From SHZL01 sp963784425 (GTDB lineage Bacteria > Pseudomonadota > Gammaproteobacteria > Xanthomonadales > SZUA-36), in contig CAWARM010000007.1 in NCBI GenBank assembly GCA_963784425.1, forward strand, positions 248,001-312,000: a stretch of DNA of 64,000 bases. The letters run 5' to 3'. The position numbers were made by a program, and so were the translations under genes. The stretch's first letter is position 1, and the number at the start of each line of letters is the position of its first letter. A model generated the notes under the pieces. The model had not been told where the DNA came from and ran no database searches. It was given only the letters and a program-made list of their open reading frames with translations. Shown in pieces: positions 1 through 8,984 of this stretch.

Positions 1-2
1 AC

Positions 3-842
3 ACTTCGCGTATCCAGATCGGCAGCGTAGGCACCAATCCCTACACCACTACGCCATCGGAAGTGGCCACCTATATTGCAACCCTGGACGAACTGTCACA
101 CGGCCGTGCCGTGCTCGGACTGGGCGTGCACACCGAGAAAATGGTGGAGTGGACCGGCATCTCCGCCAGTGACTACATGGTGCGTACCCGCGAGGCGGTA
201 GACATCATCCGGGCATTGTTACGCGGCGAGGTTGTGGCCTACCAGGGCGAGGCTTTTCACTGGACCGAGCAGTGTTACCTGCGCTTCAAGCCCTATCGCG
301 CGGCGGTGCCTATTTACGTGTGTGCGTTTGGTGCTGAATACCTGGCCATGAGTGGCGCCATAGGCGATGGCAGCCTGCCCATGATCACCCCGCCGGAATC
401 TGCCGCCTACATGGTCAAGGAAATCACCGCCGGCGCGCGTGCAGCGGGGCGCAACCCGGCCGATGTGGATATTGCGGGCTGTGGCTGGTTGTCGCTGGCG
501 GAGAATCGCGGTGAGGCCACCGAAGTCCTGCGCCGCATGATCAGCTACTTTGGCCCCTACCTCGAAGCGCCGGCGCTGGCAACGATCGGCCTGGTTCCCG
601 AAGATTTCCAGGTAATTAGCCAGATGGTGGAAGACGGGAGGTACGATGAAGCCGCCGGCCTGGTCACTGACCAGATGACCGACCTCGCCATCCGCGGCAC
701 GCCGCAAGATGTCATCCAGCGGATAGAGTCCATTGCTGCCATGGGGATTACCCAGGTCAGCCTCGGCGGCCCCTTGGGGCCCGATCCTGCGGAAGCCATA
801 CGCCTGATGGGCGAGAAGGTCATGCCGTACTTTCGTAGCTGA
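3..842 (+). CDS. LLM-class flavin-dependent oxidoreductase (5' end cut off)
   Basis: The frame is open to the left edge, so the N-terminus lies outside the window; a GTG at 63 is only an internal codon. The visible 279 residues have the luciferase-like monooxygenase pattern: a strand followed by DELSHGRAVLGLGVH, then WTGI, the REAVDIIRALLRGE helix and a C-terminal GTPQDVIQRIE-type segment. Members are TIM-barrel enzymes that use FMN or F420 to oxidise or reduce small organic substrates. The substrate cannot be read from sequence. It is convergent with the next gene, with a short spacer. Family is confident, cofactor and reaction are not. Confidence 0.85.
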   Translation, partial: TSRIQIGSVGTNPYTTTPSEVATYIATLDELSHGRAVLGLGVHTEKMVEWTGISASDYMVRTREAVDIIRALLRGEVVAYQGEAFHWTEQCYLRFKPYRAAVPIYVCAFGAEYLAMSGAIGDGSLPMITPPESAAYMVKEITAGARAAGRNPADVDIAGCGWLSLAENRGEATEVLRRMISYFGPYLEAPALATIGLVPEDFQVISQMVEDGRYDEAAGLVTDQMTDLAIRGTPQDVIQRIESIAAMGITQVSLGGPLGPDPAEAIRLMGEKVMPYFRS

Positions 843-853
843 TTTTCGGGCTG

Positions 854-887
854 GCCCGATCCTCGATCTTGCCCGATCTTCGATTTT
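854..887. repeat. 17-bp direct repeat, two units, in convergent spacer
   Basis: Two adjacent 17-bp units beginning GCCCGATC (854-870 and 871-887) differ at two positions and lie between the stop of the oxidoreductase gene and the stop of the PLP-enzyme gene. No function is evident. The 17-bp period recurs at two other junctions of this window. Confidence 0.6.
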
Positions 888-893
888 GCTCGG

Positions 894-1865
894 TCAGGCC
901 GCTACCGGCACGCCCCCGCCAAGAATCGTCATCATGTGCGCCTTGTCGATGTTGCCGCCCGTAATGACGCACACCACAGGACCGCTGGCCTGCACCGTCA
1001 AAGCGCCCGCCAGTGCTGTTGCGCCTGCCCCTTCTGCCACCACGCGGTTGCACTCAAACAGGATGCGGATGGCGTCAGCGATGGCGTTCAATGGAGACAC
1101 TACCGACCCGGAGAGCAAGCGGTTTACCAGGGGCCACATTTCCGGCAGCACGGTCGATGCGCCAATGCCGGAAATAAAACTCTTGCGGTTTTCGACTGCC
1201 ACGGCCCGGCCCGCTGCCCGTGCCGAGGTAAACGGTGTCGACATCTCGCATTCCGCCGCGAGGACACGCGTGCCGGGTTTCAGCATACCCACGGCAGCAG
1301 CGATGCCACAGGACACGCCACCGCCACCGAACGGAACGACGATGGTTTCGACCCGGGGCAGGTCATGCAGGATTTCCAGGCCGATGGTGGCGTTCCCGGC
1401 GATGGCGGCCGGATCGCAAACGGCATCGATATACAGGCCTTGCTCGCCGCTCGCACTGTGATTGCAAATGACGTCCCACCAGTCGGCGTAAGGCAGCGCC
1501 TTTATCTGCGCGCCCGTGTGGCTGATCAAGGCGCGTTTTCCCGCAGGCGCGTTTTCCGGAACGTACACCGTGGCGGGTATCCCCATACGCTGCGCCAGCC
1601 AGGCCAGGGCAAACCCGCTGTTGCCCGAGCTTGCTGTGTAGACACCGGAGCGTAGTTTTTGCGGGTCAGCGCTGCGCAGGATGTTACCCATGCTGCGGAT
1701 CTTGAAGCTGCCAACGGGCTGGAGGTTTTCCAGCTTGAGGTAGATTTCCGCTGGTGCGTCCGGATAGTTCAGGCGAAGCAGCGGGGTGCGCAGGGCGAGA
1801 CCAGCCAGGCGCGCTTCCGCAGCCCTGATATCGTCCATGCCAGGAGCTTCAACTGCCGGGTTCAT
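894..1865 (-). CDS. PLP-dependent threonine/serine dehydratase-like enzyme
   Basis: A 323-residue fold-type II PLP enzyme. The Schiff-base lysine is expected at K55 in GSFKIRS, the substrate-binding SSGNSG loop is at about 79-84, and the phosphate-gripping GGGGVS loop at about 180-185. There is no C-terminal ACT regulatory domain, so it is the short catabolic/racemase-like form. Family members deaminate threonine or serine or racemise serine; which of these applies is not readable. It starts 22 bases after the stop of the class V aminotransferase-like gene on the same strand, so the pair is probably co-transcribed and both act on amino acids. Confidence 0.85.
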   Translation of the reverse strand: MNPAVEAPGMDDIRAAEARLAGLALRTPLLRLNYPDAPAEIYLKLENLQPVGSFKIRSMGNILRSADPQKLRSGVYTASSGNSGFALAWLAQRMGIPATVYVPENAPAGKRALISHTGAQIKALPYADWWDVICNHSASGEQGLYIDAVCDPAAIAGNATIGLEILHDLPRVETIVVPFGGGGVSCGIAAAVGMLKPGTRVLAAECEMSTPFTSARAAGRAVAVENRKSFISGIGASTVLPEMWPLVNRLLSGSVVSPLNAIADAIRILFECNRVVAEGAGATALAGALTVQASGPVVCVITGGNIDKAHMMTILGGGVPVAA

Positions 1866-1887
1866 GCACGGGTGGCCAGCAGATTAT

Positions 1888-3009
1888 TCAGATCAGCAAC
1901 TCGCGCCGCTTGTGCAGGGCACGAAACAGATGGTCAATGTCGGCCTGGTTGTTGTAAAAATGTGGTGCAATTCTCAGGTTGCTGTCACGGCAGGAAACCA
2001 CGATGTTGTCCTCGGCCAGGCTGGCTACCAGCCGGTTGGGGTCACTGGATCGAAGGGTAATCATCGCTCCGTGGTGTGCCGGATTCAGCGGTGAAGCGAG
2101 GTGGTAGCCTGCATCGGTGGCCGCCCCCTTGATTGCAGCAGTGAGCTCACCGATGCGGTGTTCAATGGCTTCCAGGCCAATCTCGTGCATGATCGCCAGG
2201 CCAGCTTCGGCCATATAGGTATTGGGAACCGGTGGCGTGCCGGCTTCGAAACGCCTGGCGGTGGTTGCAGGGGAATAGCGGGTGATATCCATCGCGTGGA
2301 TATTCTCCTGGGCAAACCACCCCGTTACGGAGGGCGTTAAGGCTTCGATCAGCTCCTGGCGCACATAAAAAAATGCGATACCTGCTGTTCCCAGCAGGTA
2401 TTTCAGCATGCCCCCGACGGCAAAATCGACACCCGCTTTCTTGACATCAAATTGCATGGTCCCCAGCGCCTGGTAGGTATCGACCATCATCAGGGCGCCT
2501 TTGCGTTTGGCGATTTCGGCTATGGCCGGTATATCCTGTTTCGCGCCATGCCGGAAGGCGACCTGCGCCGTTGCGACGATCAGCGTTTCCTCATCGATGG
2601 CTTCCTCGAATTTCTCCAGTGGAATCTTGTTGCCTTCCGCCGCTATGCGAACGACGCGCGCTCCGCGCAATTCCTGCGCATACCAGATTTGTGCATTGGT
2701 GGGAAATTCGAAATCGGTGATGACCACCTTGTTGCGCGGCCCGTCAAAGCGCAGCGCGCTGGCGAGGGAATTGATGCCGGCTGACACCGAAGCAGTGACG
2801 GCTACCTCATCGGGTTGGGCGCCGATAAGCCTGGCCACGGAGCTTCTGACTGCTTCGTTGCGCTCCACCCAGTACTCCCAGTCCGCGCCCCGGTCATTGC
2901 GGGCATCAAGGTAGCGTTGTAAAGAAGCCTCGACCTCAATGGCCAATGCAGCATAGGAGCAACTGTTCAGGTAGGTTTTTTTCTGCAGCACCGGAAACCG
3001 GGAACGCAA
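1888..3009 (-). CDS. Class V aminotransferase-fold PLP enzyme
   Basis: A 373-residue protein with the class V (NifS/kynureninase/isopenicillin epimerase-like) layout: VTASVSAGINSLA near residue 72, the PLP-ring Asp and partner Gln in MMVDTYQALG (about D177/Q180), and a probable PLP lysine at K203 in GGMLKYLLGTAG. The start is a TTG preceded by GGGAG four bases upstream. It lacks the conserved cysteine loop of a dedicated cysteine desulfurase and no iron-sulfur genes are nearby, so a catabolic or epimerase-like role on amino-acid derivatives is more likely than sulfur transfer. It is divergent from the MarR gene. Confidence 0.85.
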   Translation of the reverse strand: MRSRFPVLQKKTYLNSCSYAALAIEVEASLQRYLDARNDRGADWEYWVERNEAVRSSVARLIGAQPDEVAVTASVSAGINSLASALRFDGPRNKVVITDFEFPTNAQIWYAQELRGARVVRIAAEGNKIPLEKFEEAIDEETLIVATAQVAFRHGAKQDIPAIAEIAKRKGALMMVDTYQALGTMQFDVKKAGVDFAVGGMLKYLLGTAGIAFFYVRQELIEALTPSVTGWFAQENIHAMDITRYSPATTARRFEAGTPPVPNTYMAEAGLAIMHEIGLEAIEHRIGELTAAIKGAATDAGYHLASPLNPAHHGAMITLRSSDPNRLVASLAEDNIVVSCRDSNLRIAPHFYNNQADIDHLFRALHKRRELLI

Positions 3010-3210
3010 TTGCTCCCAATTCTGGCCGTTTTTTGGGTCTTGTCACTCGGCTTCACTCCTGGGCTTCACTGCTGGAAAAATTGCGCACCTGCCTATTAAG
3101 GCAGGATCAGGCTGCCCTGCATGGCAATCGCTCTGGCTTCACGGCCGGAAAGTAGGTATTCTCAAAATACATGAAAACGTATATATATTCAAACCTGCGA
3201 AAGTCCTGAC
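3010..3210. promoter_or_regulatory. Divergent intergenic region upstream of MarR gene
   Basis: This 201-bp spacer separates the leftward PLP operon from the rightward MarR gene and must hold both promoters. An AT-rich run with TATATATATT at about 3179-3189 stands out and could be an operator for the adjacent MarR protein, as MarR regulators usually control the divergent gene. The AT-rich block is seen; the operator role is inferred. Confidence 0.35.
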
Positions 3211-3678
3211 ATGGCCAGCGCGAAAAAAGAGAATCACTGGCTGGGAAAGTTTGTACCCTATCTTATTTTCCGGATTACCGGCCATCTCAACCGCAACCTG
3301 CGCAAGAATCTGCGGCGCTCCGGGATCAACCTCGCCCGCTGGCGCGTGCTGGCCGTACTGAATGACCATGGGCGGCTGAACATCAGCCAGATCGTGGAAC
3401 ACACACTGCTGGAACAACCTACGGTAAGCCGCGTGGTGGACCAGTTGCAACGCGAAGGCCTGGCGGTGCGGAAAACCGGGGGCCGGGATTCACGGTTTGT
3501 ACAAGTAAGGCTTACTGCAGCAGGCGAAAAGGCCTTCAAGGAAGTTTACCCGATCGCCGTGGAACACCAGCAACAGGCGCTCAAGGGCTTCAAACAGCAC
3601 GAAATCAAGACCCTGATGGGTCTGCTGGAGCGCATTCAGAATAATATTTCATCAGGCCACCAGGGAAGCTCTGAATAA
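3211..3678 (+). CDS. MarR-family transcriptional regulator
   Basis: A 155-residue winged-helix protein. Residues about 38-105 hold the MarR DNA-binding core: INLARWRVLAVL, then NISQIVEHTLLEQPTVSRVVDQLQREGLAVRK (recognition helix), and the wing GGRDSRFVQVRLTAAG. Helices on either side form the dimer interface. Such proteins repress neighbouring transport or catabolic genes and release DNA on binding a small aromatic or metabolite ligand; the ligand is unknown. It stands 46 bases before the amino-acid permease gene and divergent from two PLP enzymes, both plausible targets. Confidence 0.92.
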   Translation: MASAKKENHWLGKFVPYLIFRITGHLNRNLRKNLRRSGINLARWRVLAVLNDHGRLNISQIVEHTLLEQPTVSRVVDQLQREGLAVRKTGGRDSRFVQVRLTAAGEKAFKEVYPIAVEHQQQALKGFKQHEIKTLMGLLERIQNNISSGHQGSSE

Positions 3679-3724
3679 ATCGGAGTTTCCCTAACCGAGC
3701 AGCAGCAGGAACTCAGGAGCACGT

Positions 3725-5107
3725 ATGGATGAGAACAGCCTGGTAGAACGCGAGGGCGGATTACACCACAGTTTGTCCCGCGCCCAGATCACTATGATCG
3801 GACTGGGTGGAGCGATTGGTACGGGTCTGTTCATGGGCTCGGGCATCGCCATAGGATATGCCGGACCTGCAGTATTGATCAGCTACCTTATTGCCGCTGT
3901 CGTTGCCGTCATCATGGTGTTCAGCCTGTCGGAAATGGCCGTGGTCCATCCCACCGCCGGTTCCTTCGGGACCTACGCCGAGATGTATTTATGTCCGTGG
4001 GCAGGCTTCCTGGTGCGTTACACCTACTGGATGGCGCAGGTGGTTGCCATCGGCGGTGAGGCAGTGGCAGGTGGCGTGTACATGAGGTACTGGTTCCCCG
4101 CAACGCCGGTGTGGATGTGGTCGGTGGGGTTTGCCATGGCCCTGATGTACATAAACTCCCGCTCGGTCACCAACTTTGGCAACTTTGAATACTGGTTTGC
4201 GCTGATAAAGGTGGTCGCCATCATTGTTTTCATCATCCTCGGCATTACGCATATTTTCGGATGGGTAGGTGAGCCGGTGGGTTTCCACAACCTCACCGGC
4301 CTGGAGGGCGGGTTTATGCCGCATGGTTTTGGCGGCGTGTGGATGGCAGTGATCATAGCCATCTTTTCTTTTTATGGAATTGAAGTCATCGCCGTGACAT
4401 CCGGCGAAGCGCAAGACCCGGTTACCGTCATTCCTGCTGCACTGCGATCGATGGCCTTGCGCTTGTTCCTGTTTTACGTGCTGGCATTGACTGTCATGGT
4501 TACCTTTATTCCCTGGACCGAAATCGGCGCACAGGTGGTTACTGAAAGTCCGTTTGTCCGTTTGTTCAGCAGCGTTGGCATCATGTATGCGGCCGGAATC
4601 ATGAATTTCGTGGTATTGACCGCCGCTCTGTCCAGTATGAATACCAATATCTACCTGACCTCGAGGATGCTTTTTTCGCTCTCCAGGGGCAGCTATGCAC
4701 CCAGGATACTTGGAACACTGGGTGCCAATGGAACGCCGGTTGCGGCCACGGTTTTATCAGGTGTTTGCATATTGCTGGCCGCATCCATCTCCCGACTCAC
4801 CCCGCTTGCCTATAACTATCTGTTTGGCATTGCCCTGTTCGGCGGCCTTACGGTCTGGATCATCATCCTGTTGAGTCATATCAGTTTCCGGCGGCGGCAC
4901 AAGGGTCAAAAGTTGCCGGTACGCATGCCCTTTTTCCCCTATCCGCAAATACTGGGACTCATTCTCCTGGCGGCCATCCTCATCACCATGGGCCTGGATA
5001 CAGACTTCTGGAACATCTCGTGGATCGTGGGGGTACCGTGGATGATTGCCGTATCCATTGCCTACCTCGTGTGGAAACGGTATCACAGGGACCCCAGCTC
5101 CGCCTGA
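3725..5107 (+). CDS. Amino-acid permease, APC superfamily (AAT-like)
   Basis: A 460-residue membrane protein with about twelve hydrophobic segments. The first helix carries the APC signature MIGLGGAIGTGLFMGSG, whose broken helix binds the amino-acid backbone; HPTAGSFGTYAEMY follows near residue 78 as in AAT-family transporters. It probably imports amino acids with protons across the inner membrane. Position after a MarR gene and near two PLP enzymes suggests uptake of the amino acid that those enzymes degrade. Specificity is not readable. Confidence 0.9.
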   Translation: MDENSLVEREGGLHHSLSRAQITMIGLGGAIGTGLFMGSGIAIGYAGPAVLISYLIAAVVAVIMVFSLSEMAVVHPTAGSFGTYAEMYLCPWAGFLVRYTYWMAQVVAIGGEAVAGGVYMRYWFPATPVWMWSVGFAMALMYINSRSVTNFGNFEYWFALIKVVAIIVFIILGITHIFGWVGEPVGFHNLTGLEGGFMPHGFGGVWMAVIIAIFSFYGIEVIAVTSGEAQDPVTVIPAALRSMALRLFLFYVLALTVMVTFIPWTEIGAQVVTESPFVRLFSSVGIMYAAGIMNFVVLTAALSSMNTNIYLTSRMLFSLSRGSYAPRILGTLGANGTPVAATVLSGVCILLAASISRLTPLAYNYLFGIALFGGLTVWIIILLSHISFRRRHKGQKLPVRMPFFPYPQILGLILLAAILITMGLDTDFWNISWIVGVPWMIAVSIAYLVWKRYHRDPSSA

Positions 5108-5148
5108 CCGCGGCCACGCTGGGGAAACAGCCAGCTGGATTGTGCTTG

Positions 5149-5166
5149 TATATGATTCGGCATATA
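5149..5166. promoter_or_regulatory. Palindromic motif upstream of TonB receptor 1
   Basis: TATATG and CATATA flank a six-base centre (ATTCGG), 50 bases before the receptor start. A 14-of-15 match to its left and central part occurs upstream of the second TonB receptor at 12596-12610. A shared operator is inferred; the regulator is unknown, with the nearby MarR protein a candidate. Confidence 0.4.
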
Positions 5167-5216
5167 GTCTGGCCTCACAGTCTTCAATAATTCAAATCCT
5201 ACAAAGGATGCGTATC

Positions 5217-7559
5217 ATGAAACCATTCCGTGCCTTTAGCCTGGTGCTGTGCTCAGCAACACTATTTGTAAGCTCAATTGCCGTTGCGGCCGAAGAAGCC
5301 CTTGAGGAAGTCATCGTCACTGCTACCAAACGCGGTGAGCAGGATGTCCAGAGCATTCCAGCTTCCATCTACGTGGTGGGTGGGGCCGTGCTGGACGAAA
5401 AAGCACAATTTGACATGAGAGACATCGCCACCAGCATTCCCGGGTTGTCGTTCCAGGATCTTGGACCAGGCGACATGGAGTTCATCATTCGCGGCGTGAA
5501 CGGCAACGGGCCGGCAGTGGTGGGCGCGTATTTCGGCGAATACGTTATCACCGCGAGCGATCAACAGGATGGCGGTGGCAAGAACGCGCCTGTCAAGCTC
5601 ATTGATATGGAACGCGTCGAAGTCCTGAATGGCCCGCAGGGCACCCTGTATGGCGCCAATTCCATGGCCGGTAATATTCACTACATTCCACGCAAAGCAC
5701 AGACGGATGCATTCGATGCCTACGGCGACATCGATTTCTCTACAATCTATGCAGGCGGATCCGGCTACACGGCGTCAGGCGGCATCAACCTGCCATTTGT
5801 CACCGATAAATTGGCCCTCAGGATGGTCGTCTACCGCACCGACGTGGATGGCTGGATCGACCAGCCCCGCCTCGAGCAGACCGTCAATGGCGTAACCTCT
5901 TTTGACGGCGATGCGCACAACATCAACAGTGAAGAAACCAATGGCGGCCGTGTCAATCTGCTGTGGAACATAACGGATAACCTGACGTTTGATGTGCTGT
6001 ATGTACTGCAGAATATGGATATCGGCGGCCAGTCCCGTTATACCGGAAAAGGTGTAACTGCCTGGCCGGATCGCCCCGGATTTGTGCCCCTGCCGGGTTT
6101 GCCTGTTTGCCAGCCGGCGGAAAACTATATCAACTGTGATGTCACCACCACGCCCAGGGAAGATGATCTGAACTTGCTGGGCGCAACGCTGACCTACACT
6201 CCCAGTTATGGCAGCTTCGTGCTTTCCGGCAGTGACTATAAGCACGACATTGATTTCACGTTCGACAGCACGCCGATCCTGCTGTTTTTCGGTGTTCCGG
6301 TACAGGGCATCACCAACCAGCCACAGTCCTATGACATCAAGATGCTGGAAGGGCGGTTTTCCTCCAGCTTTGACGGCCCCTTTAACTTTGTCGCCGGCGC
6401 GTATTACCAAAAAGAAAACCAGGACTTTGCTGTTCACGTGACGTCCACCGACGGCAATGGCGGCAATGTGCCATGGGATCCGCTGGATGCGAATGACTTT
6501 TTCAGCGGTGGAACCGCAATCTTTGGACGCTTCCGCCAGGATGAAATTGAGCAGACCGCGCTGTTTGGCGAGGCGACCTACGATTTTGCCGAACGCTGGC
6601 AGGTCAAGGGCGGATTGCGCTGGTTCAACGTTGACCTGACATCCATCCAGGGAAACACCCACAATTTCTTCGGTGGAGCGAATACCCCGGCTGGTGAAAT
6701 TATTGGTGTAGGAGTGAATGGTAACCTGATCGGAAAACTGACCAACAGCGAAAGCGACGTGACGCCAATGGCGGCACTGTCCTACCAGGCGCAGGAAAGT
6801 GTCCTGGTATACGGCTTGTACTCACAGGGCTTTCGTACCGGTGGTGTCAATAATTCCAATCAGCCGTTCGCGCAGGGTATTCCTCCGACCTATGCTTCGG
6901 ATCAGCTGGACAATTTTGAACTGGGTTTGAAATCCCAATTCCTCGACAATCGGCTGCAACTGAACACGACTCTGTTTCACATAAACTGGAACGACATCCA
7001 GGTAGAGCCACGCGACCCCGCAGGCAACGAACCCTTCACGGTCAATGGCGGAAAAGCTGAAATTAACGGTTTGGAATGGGGGCTGATAGCGGTCATCACT
7101 GAAAACCTGAAGATGACTTTCACCGGAACGCATTTTTTCAAACATGAACTGACCACCGATCAACCGACCTTGCCGGGCGCATCGGAATTTGTCATAACGG
7201 GATTGGCCGGCGACGAAATTCCCAATGTGCCATCCACCCAGCTTTATTTTTCCTTCGAGTTTGAGCATCCTGTTGGCGACGGCATGATGTTCTCAATGAT
7301 TACGGACGTGAGCTATCGCAGTTCGACCAATACGGAGTTCCGCCCCGACAGCCCGTTCAACATCCCCCTTGATTCGTTTGCGGAAACCAGCGTGTTCGCT
7401 AACCTCGCAATCAACGAGAAGTTTACGGTAGGCGTCTACGTGAAGAACCTGGGTAACGAGCTTGGCGTCGTTGACGGAATTTCAACCTTCCAGGATCCGG
7501 AAGCGGTGGTTGGATTGCAGCCAAGGACATATGGCCTGCGCATGGCCTACGCCTACTGA
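5217..7559 (+). CDS. TonB-dependent outer-membrane receptor
   Basis: About 780 residues from the ATG at 5217, chosen because AAAGGA ends eight bases upstream and the protein then begins with a clean signal peptide ending in VAVAA; the upstream in-frame ATG at 5208 sits on the ribosome site. The mature N-terminus carries the TonB box EEVIVTATKR, then a plug domain (ASIPGLSFQD, IIRGVNGNG, VEVLNGPQGTLYG) and a beta-barrel ending YGLRMAYAY with terminal aromatic residues. It imports a ligand across the outer membrane using TonB energy. No SusD partner is present. Similar in layout to the second receptor of this locus; ligand unknown. Confidence 0.95.
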   Translation: MKPFRAFSLVLCSATLFVSSIAVAAEEALEEVIVTATKRGEQDVQSIPASIYVVGGAVLDEKAQFDMRDIATSIPGLSFQDLGPGDMEFIIRGVNGNGPAVVGAYFGEYVITASDQQDGGGKNAPVKLIDMERVEVLNGPQGTLYGANSMAGNIHYIPRKAQTDAFDAYGDIDFSTIYAGGSGYTASGGINLPFVTDKLALRMVVYRTDVDGWIDQPRLEQTVNGVTSFDGDAHNINSEETNGGRVNLLWNITDNLTFDVLYVLQNMDIGGQSRYTGKGVTAWPDRPGFVPLPGLPVCQPAENYINCDVTTTPREDDLNLLGATLTYTPSYGSFVLSGSDYKHDIDFTFDSTPILLFFGVPVQGITNQPQSYDIKMLEGRFSSSFDGPFNFVAGAYYQKENQDFAVHVTSTDGNGGNVPWDPLDANDFFSGGTAIFGRFRQDEIEQTALFGEATYDFAERWQVKGGLRWFNVDLTSIQGNTHNFFGGANTPAGEIIGVGVNGNLIGKLTNSESDVTPMAALSYQAQESVLVYGLYSQGFRTGGVNNSNQPFAQGIPPTYASDQLDNFELGLKSQFLDNRLQLNTTLFHINWNDIQVEPRDPAGNEPFTVNGGKAEINGLEWGLIAVITENLKMTFTGTHFFKHELTTDQPTLPGASEFVITGLAGDEIPNVPSTQLYFSFEFEHPVGDGMMFSMITDVSYRSSTNTEFRPDSPFNIPLDSFAETSVFANLAINEKFTVGVYVKNLGNELGVVDGISTFQDPEAVVGLQPRTYGLRMAYAY

Positions 7560-7576
7560 GTAATCAGGCAGAGTCT

Positions 7577-7595
7577 CCCGCCCGACCGTGGCGGG
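7577..7595. terminator. Short hairpin between convergent genes
   Basis: CCCGCC and GGCGGG pair around a seven-base loop between the receptor and amidohydrolase stops. There is no T-tract on either side, so a bidirectional terminator role is only possible. Confidence 0.3.
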
Positions 7596-7643
7596 CTACT
7601 GCAGCAACCGTCTTTGCATTGCACAGCGAAGGCTTCTTCGCTC

Positions 7644-8984
7644 TTATTGGCTGCGCACGACCCGCCCCTGGTGCATCACGAACACGACCCGTGTCAGCTC
7701 AGAAATATCGTTCAAAGGATTGCCACGCACGGCAATCACATCGGCAACCATGCCGGGTGCCAAGCTGCCGCGATCGGCAAGCCGGAACAATTCCGCCGGA
7801 TGCCGGGTGGCGGCGACAATTGCGGCCATAGGCGTGAAACCCAGTTTTACATATTCCATCAGTTCGTGGGCGTTCCGGCCGTGTGGAAAAACACCCGGGT
7901 CTGAGGCAACGACCAGGCGAACCTGCTTTCCGAGCGCGTCAATCGCCGCCGGGCGTTCCTGTTTGAGTTGGAACAGTTTCTCCAGCACCGGACGAGGCAA
8001 CCAACCCATCGTGCCCTGCTCCAGGGTGGCAGGCGTGTCGCCCACGGCCGCCTGCACTGCGTACAGGTGGGGAATGTAAAACGCCTGGCTTTGTTCCAGC
8101 AGGCGCCAGGTTTCGGCATCCGGAAACATTGCAGTATCGATCGCATCCGCTCCAGCCCGCAGGGCGGCGTTCAAGCCGGCGGCAGAAGACCTCGCCCCGG
8201 CGCCGTCGGCAATGACTACGCGGCCGAGGGCGTGGGCGGTCTCGACGATGGCCGCCAATTCATCAGCGGTTAAGGTTTGCGGCACCGTGGGCTCAGATAA
8301 CAGGCTGCCCGTGTTGTACACATTGATGAAATCGGCACCGCGTTTGACTTGTTCCCGCACCGCGCGACGGCAGTCATCTGCCCCACCACACACGCCTTGT
8401 GGGCCAATGGCGGCCTCAACCTCGTCCCGGTAAGTTGAGGTGCGGGAGCTTCCCAGGGCGGAAATCGGGCTGCCTGCGGCGAGTATGGTGGGGCCTTCGA
8501 CCTGCCCTCTGCGGATGGCGTCGCGCACGGCATAGATGGCCAGCTCGTGCGCCCTTCGGCCGGTGCCCATGTCCATGACGGTGGTAAAGCCGGCCTGCAG
8601 GGTCGCCGCGGCATTGACCATCGCCCGCAAGGCGAGATCAGCGGCCGTCAGGGTGACTTCGCTGCCGGCTTCGGGCTCGGCCAGGGTGGTGAGGTGGACG
8701 TGGGTATCCATGAGGCCAGGCAGAATGAATGCGTCACGCAGATCAAGCACGGTGACCGGCTGGCCTTCAAGTGCAAAGGCAGCCGCATCAACAAAACCAT
8801 CCTGGCGTGCACTGACCCTGCCGTCTCGAATCAACAGGGTGGCAGGCCCGCCAGGTGGCTCTCCTGGCACAGCAAGCACGGCCCCGGCCTGGATCAGGAT
8901 GTCATCCGCCCCCGCAATGACGGTTCCACAAGTTGCTATGAGGATTGCTGCAGTCAGTAAAGCGCGCCTCTGAATTCTGCTCAT
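7644..8984 (-). CDS. Secreted amidohydrolase-superfamily protein (copy B)
   Basis: A 446-residue protein with a signal peptide (RRALLTAAILIATCGTVIAG) and the amidohydrolase frame: an N-terminal sandwich strand LIRDGRV, then LPGLMDTHVHLTTL with the HxH metal motif, and the late Asp in VASDPGVFPHG. The region that in metal-dependent imidases or prolidases holds two further histidines reads VIADGAGARSSAAG and AIDTAMFPD here, so several metal ligands seem absent. Its ATG overlaps the stop of the neighbouring paralog by four bases (ATGA), so the two are translationally coupled downstream of TonB receptor 2. Probably periplasmic hydrolysis of an imported amide or peptide-like compound; the reaction is unproven. 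Confidence 0.82.
   Translation of the reverse strand: MSRIQRRALLTAAILIATCGTVIAGADDILIQAGAVLAVPGEPPGGPATLLIRDGRVSARQDGFVDAAAFALEGQPVTVLDLRDAFILPGLMDTHVHLTTLAEPEAGSEVTLTAADLALRAMVNAAATLQAGFTTVMDMGTGRRAHELAIYAVRDAIRRGQVEGPTILAAGSPISALGSSRTSTYRDEVEAAIGPQGVCGGADDCRRAVREQVKRGADFINVYNTGSLLSEPTVPQTLTADELAAIVETAHALGRVVIADGAGARSSAAGLNAALRAGADAIDTAMFPDAETWRLLEQSQAFYIPHLYAVQAAVGDTPATLEQGTMGWLPRPVLEKLFQLKQERPAAIDALGKQVRLVVASDPGVFPHGRNAHELMEYVKLGFTPMAAIVAATRHPAELFRLADRGSLAPGMVADVIAVRGNPLNDISELTRVVFVMHQGRVVRSQ

Noticed and set aside
5775..6662. 295-codon open frame opposite TonB receptor 1
   Set aside because: Antisense of a beta-barrel region; no start site or domain support.
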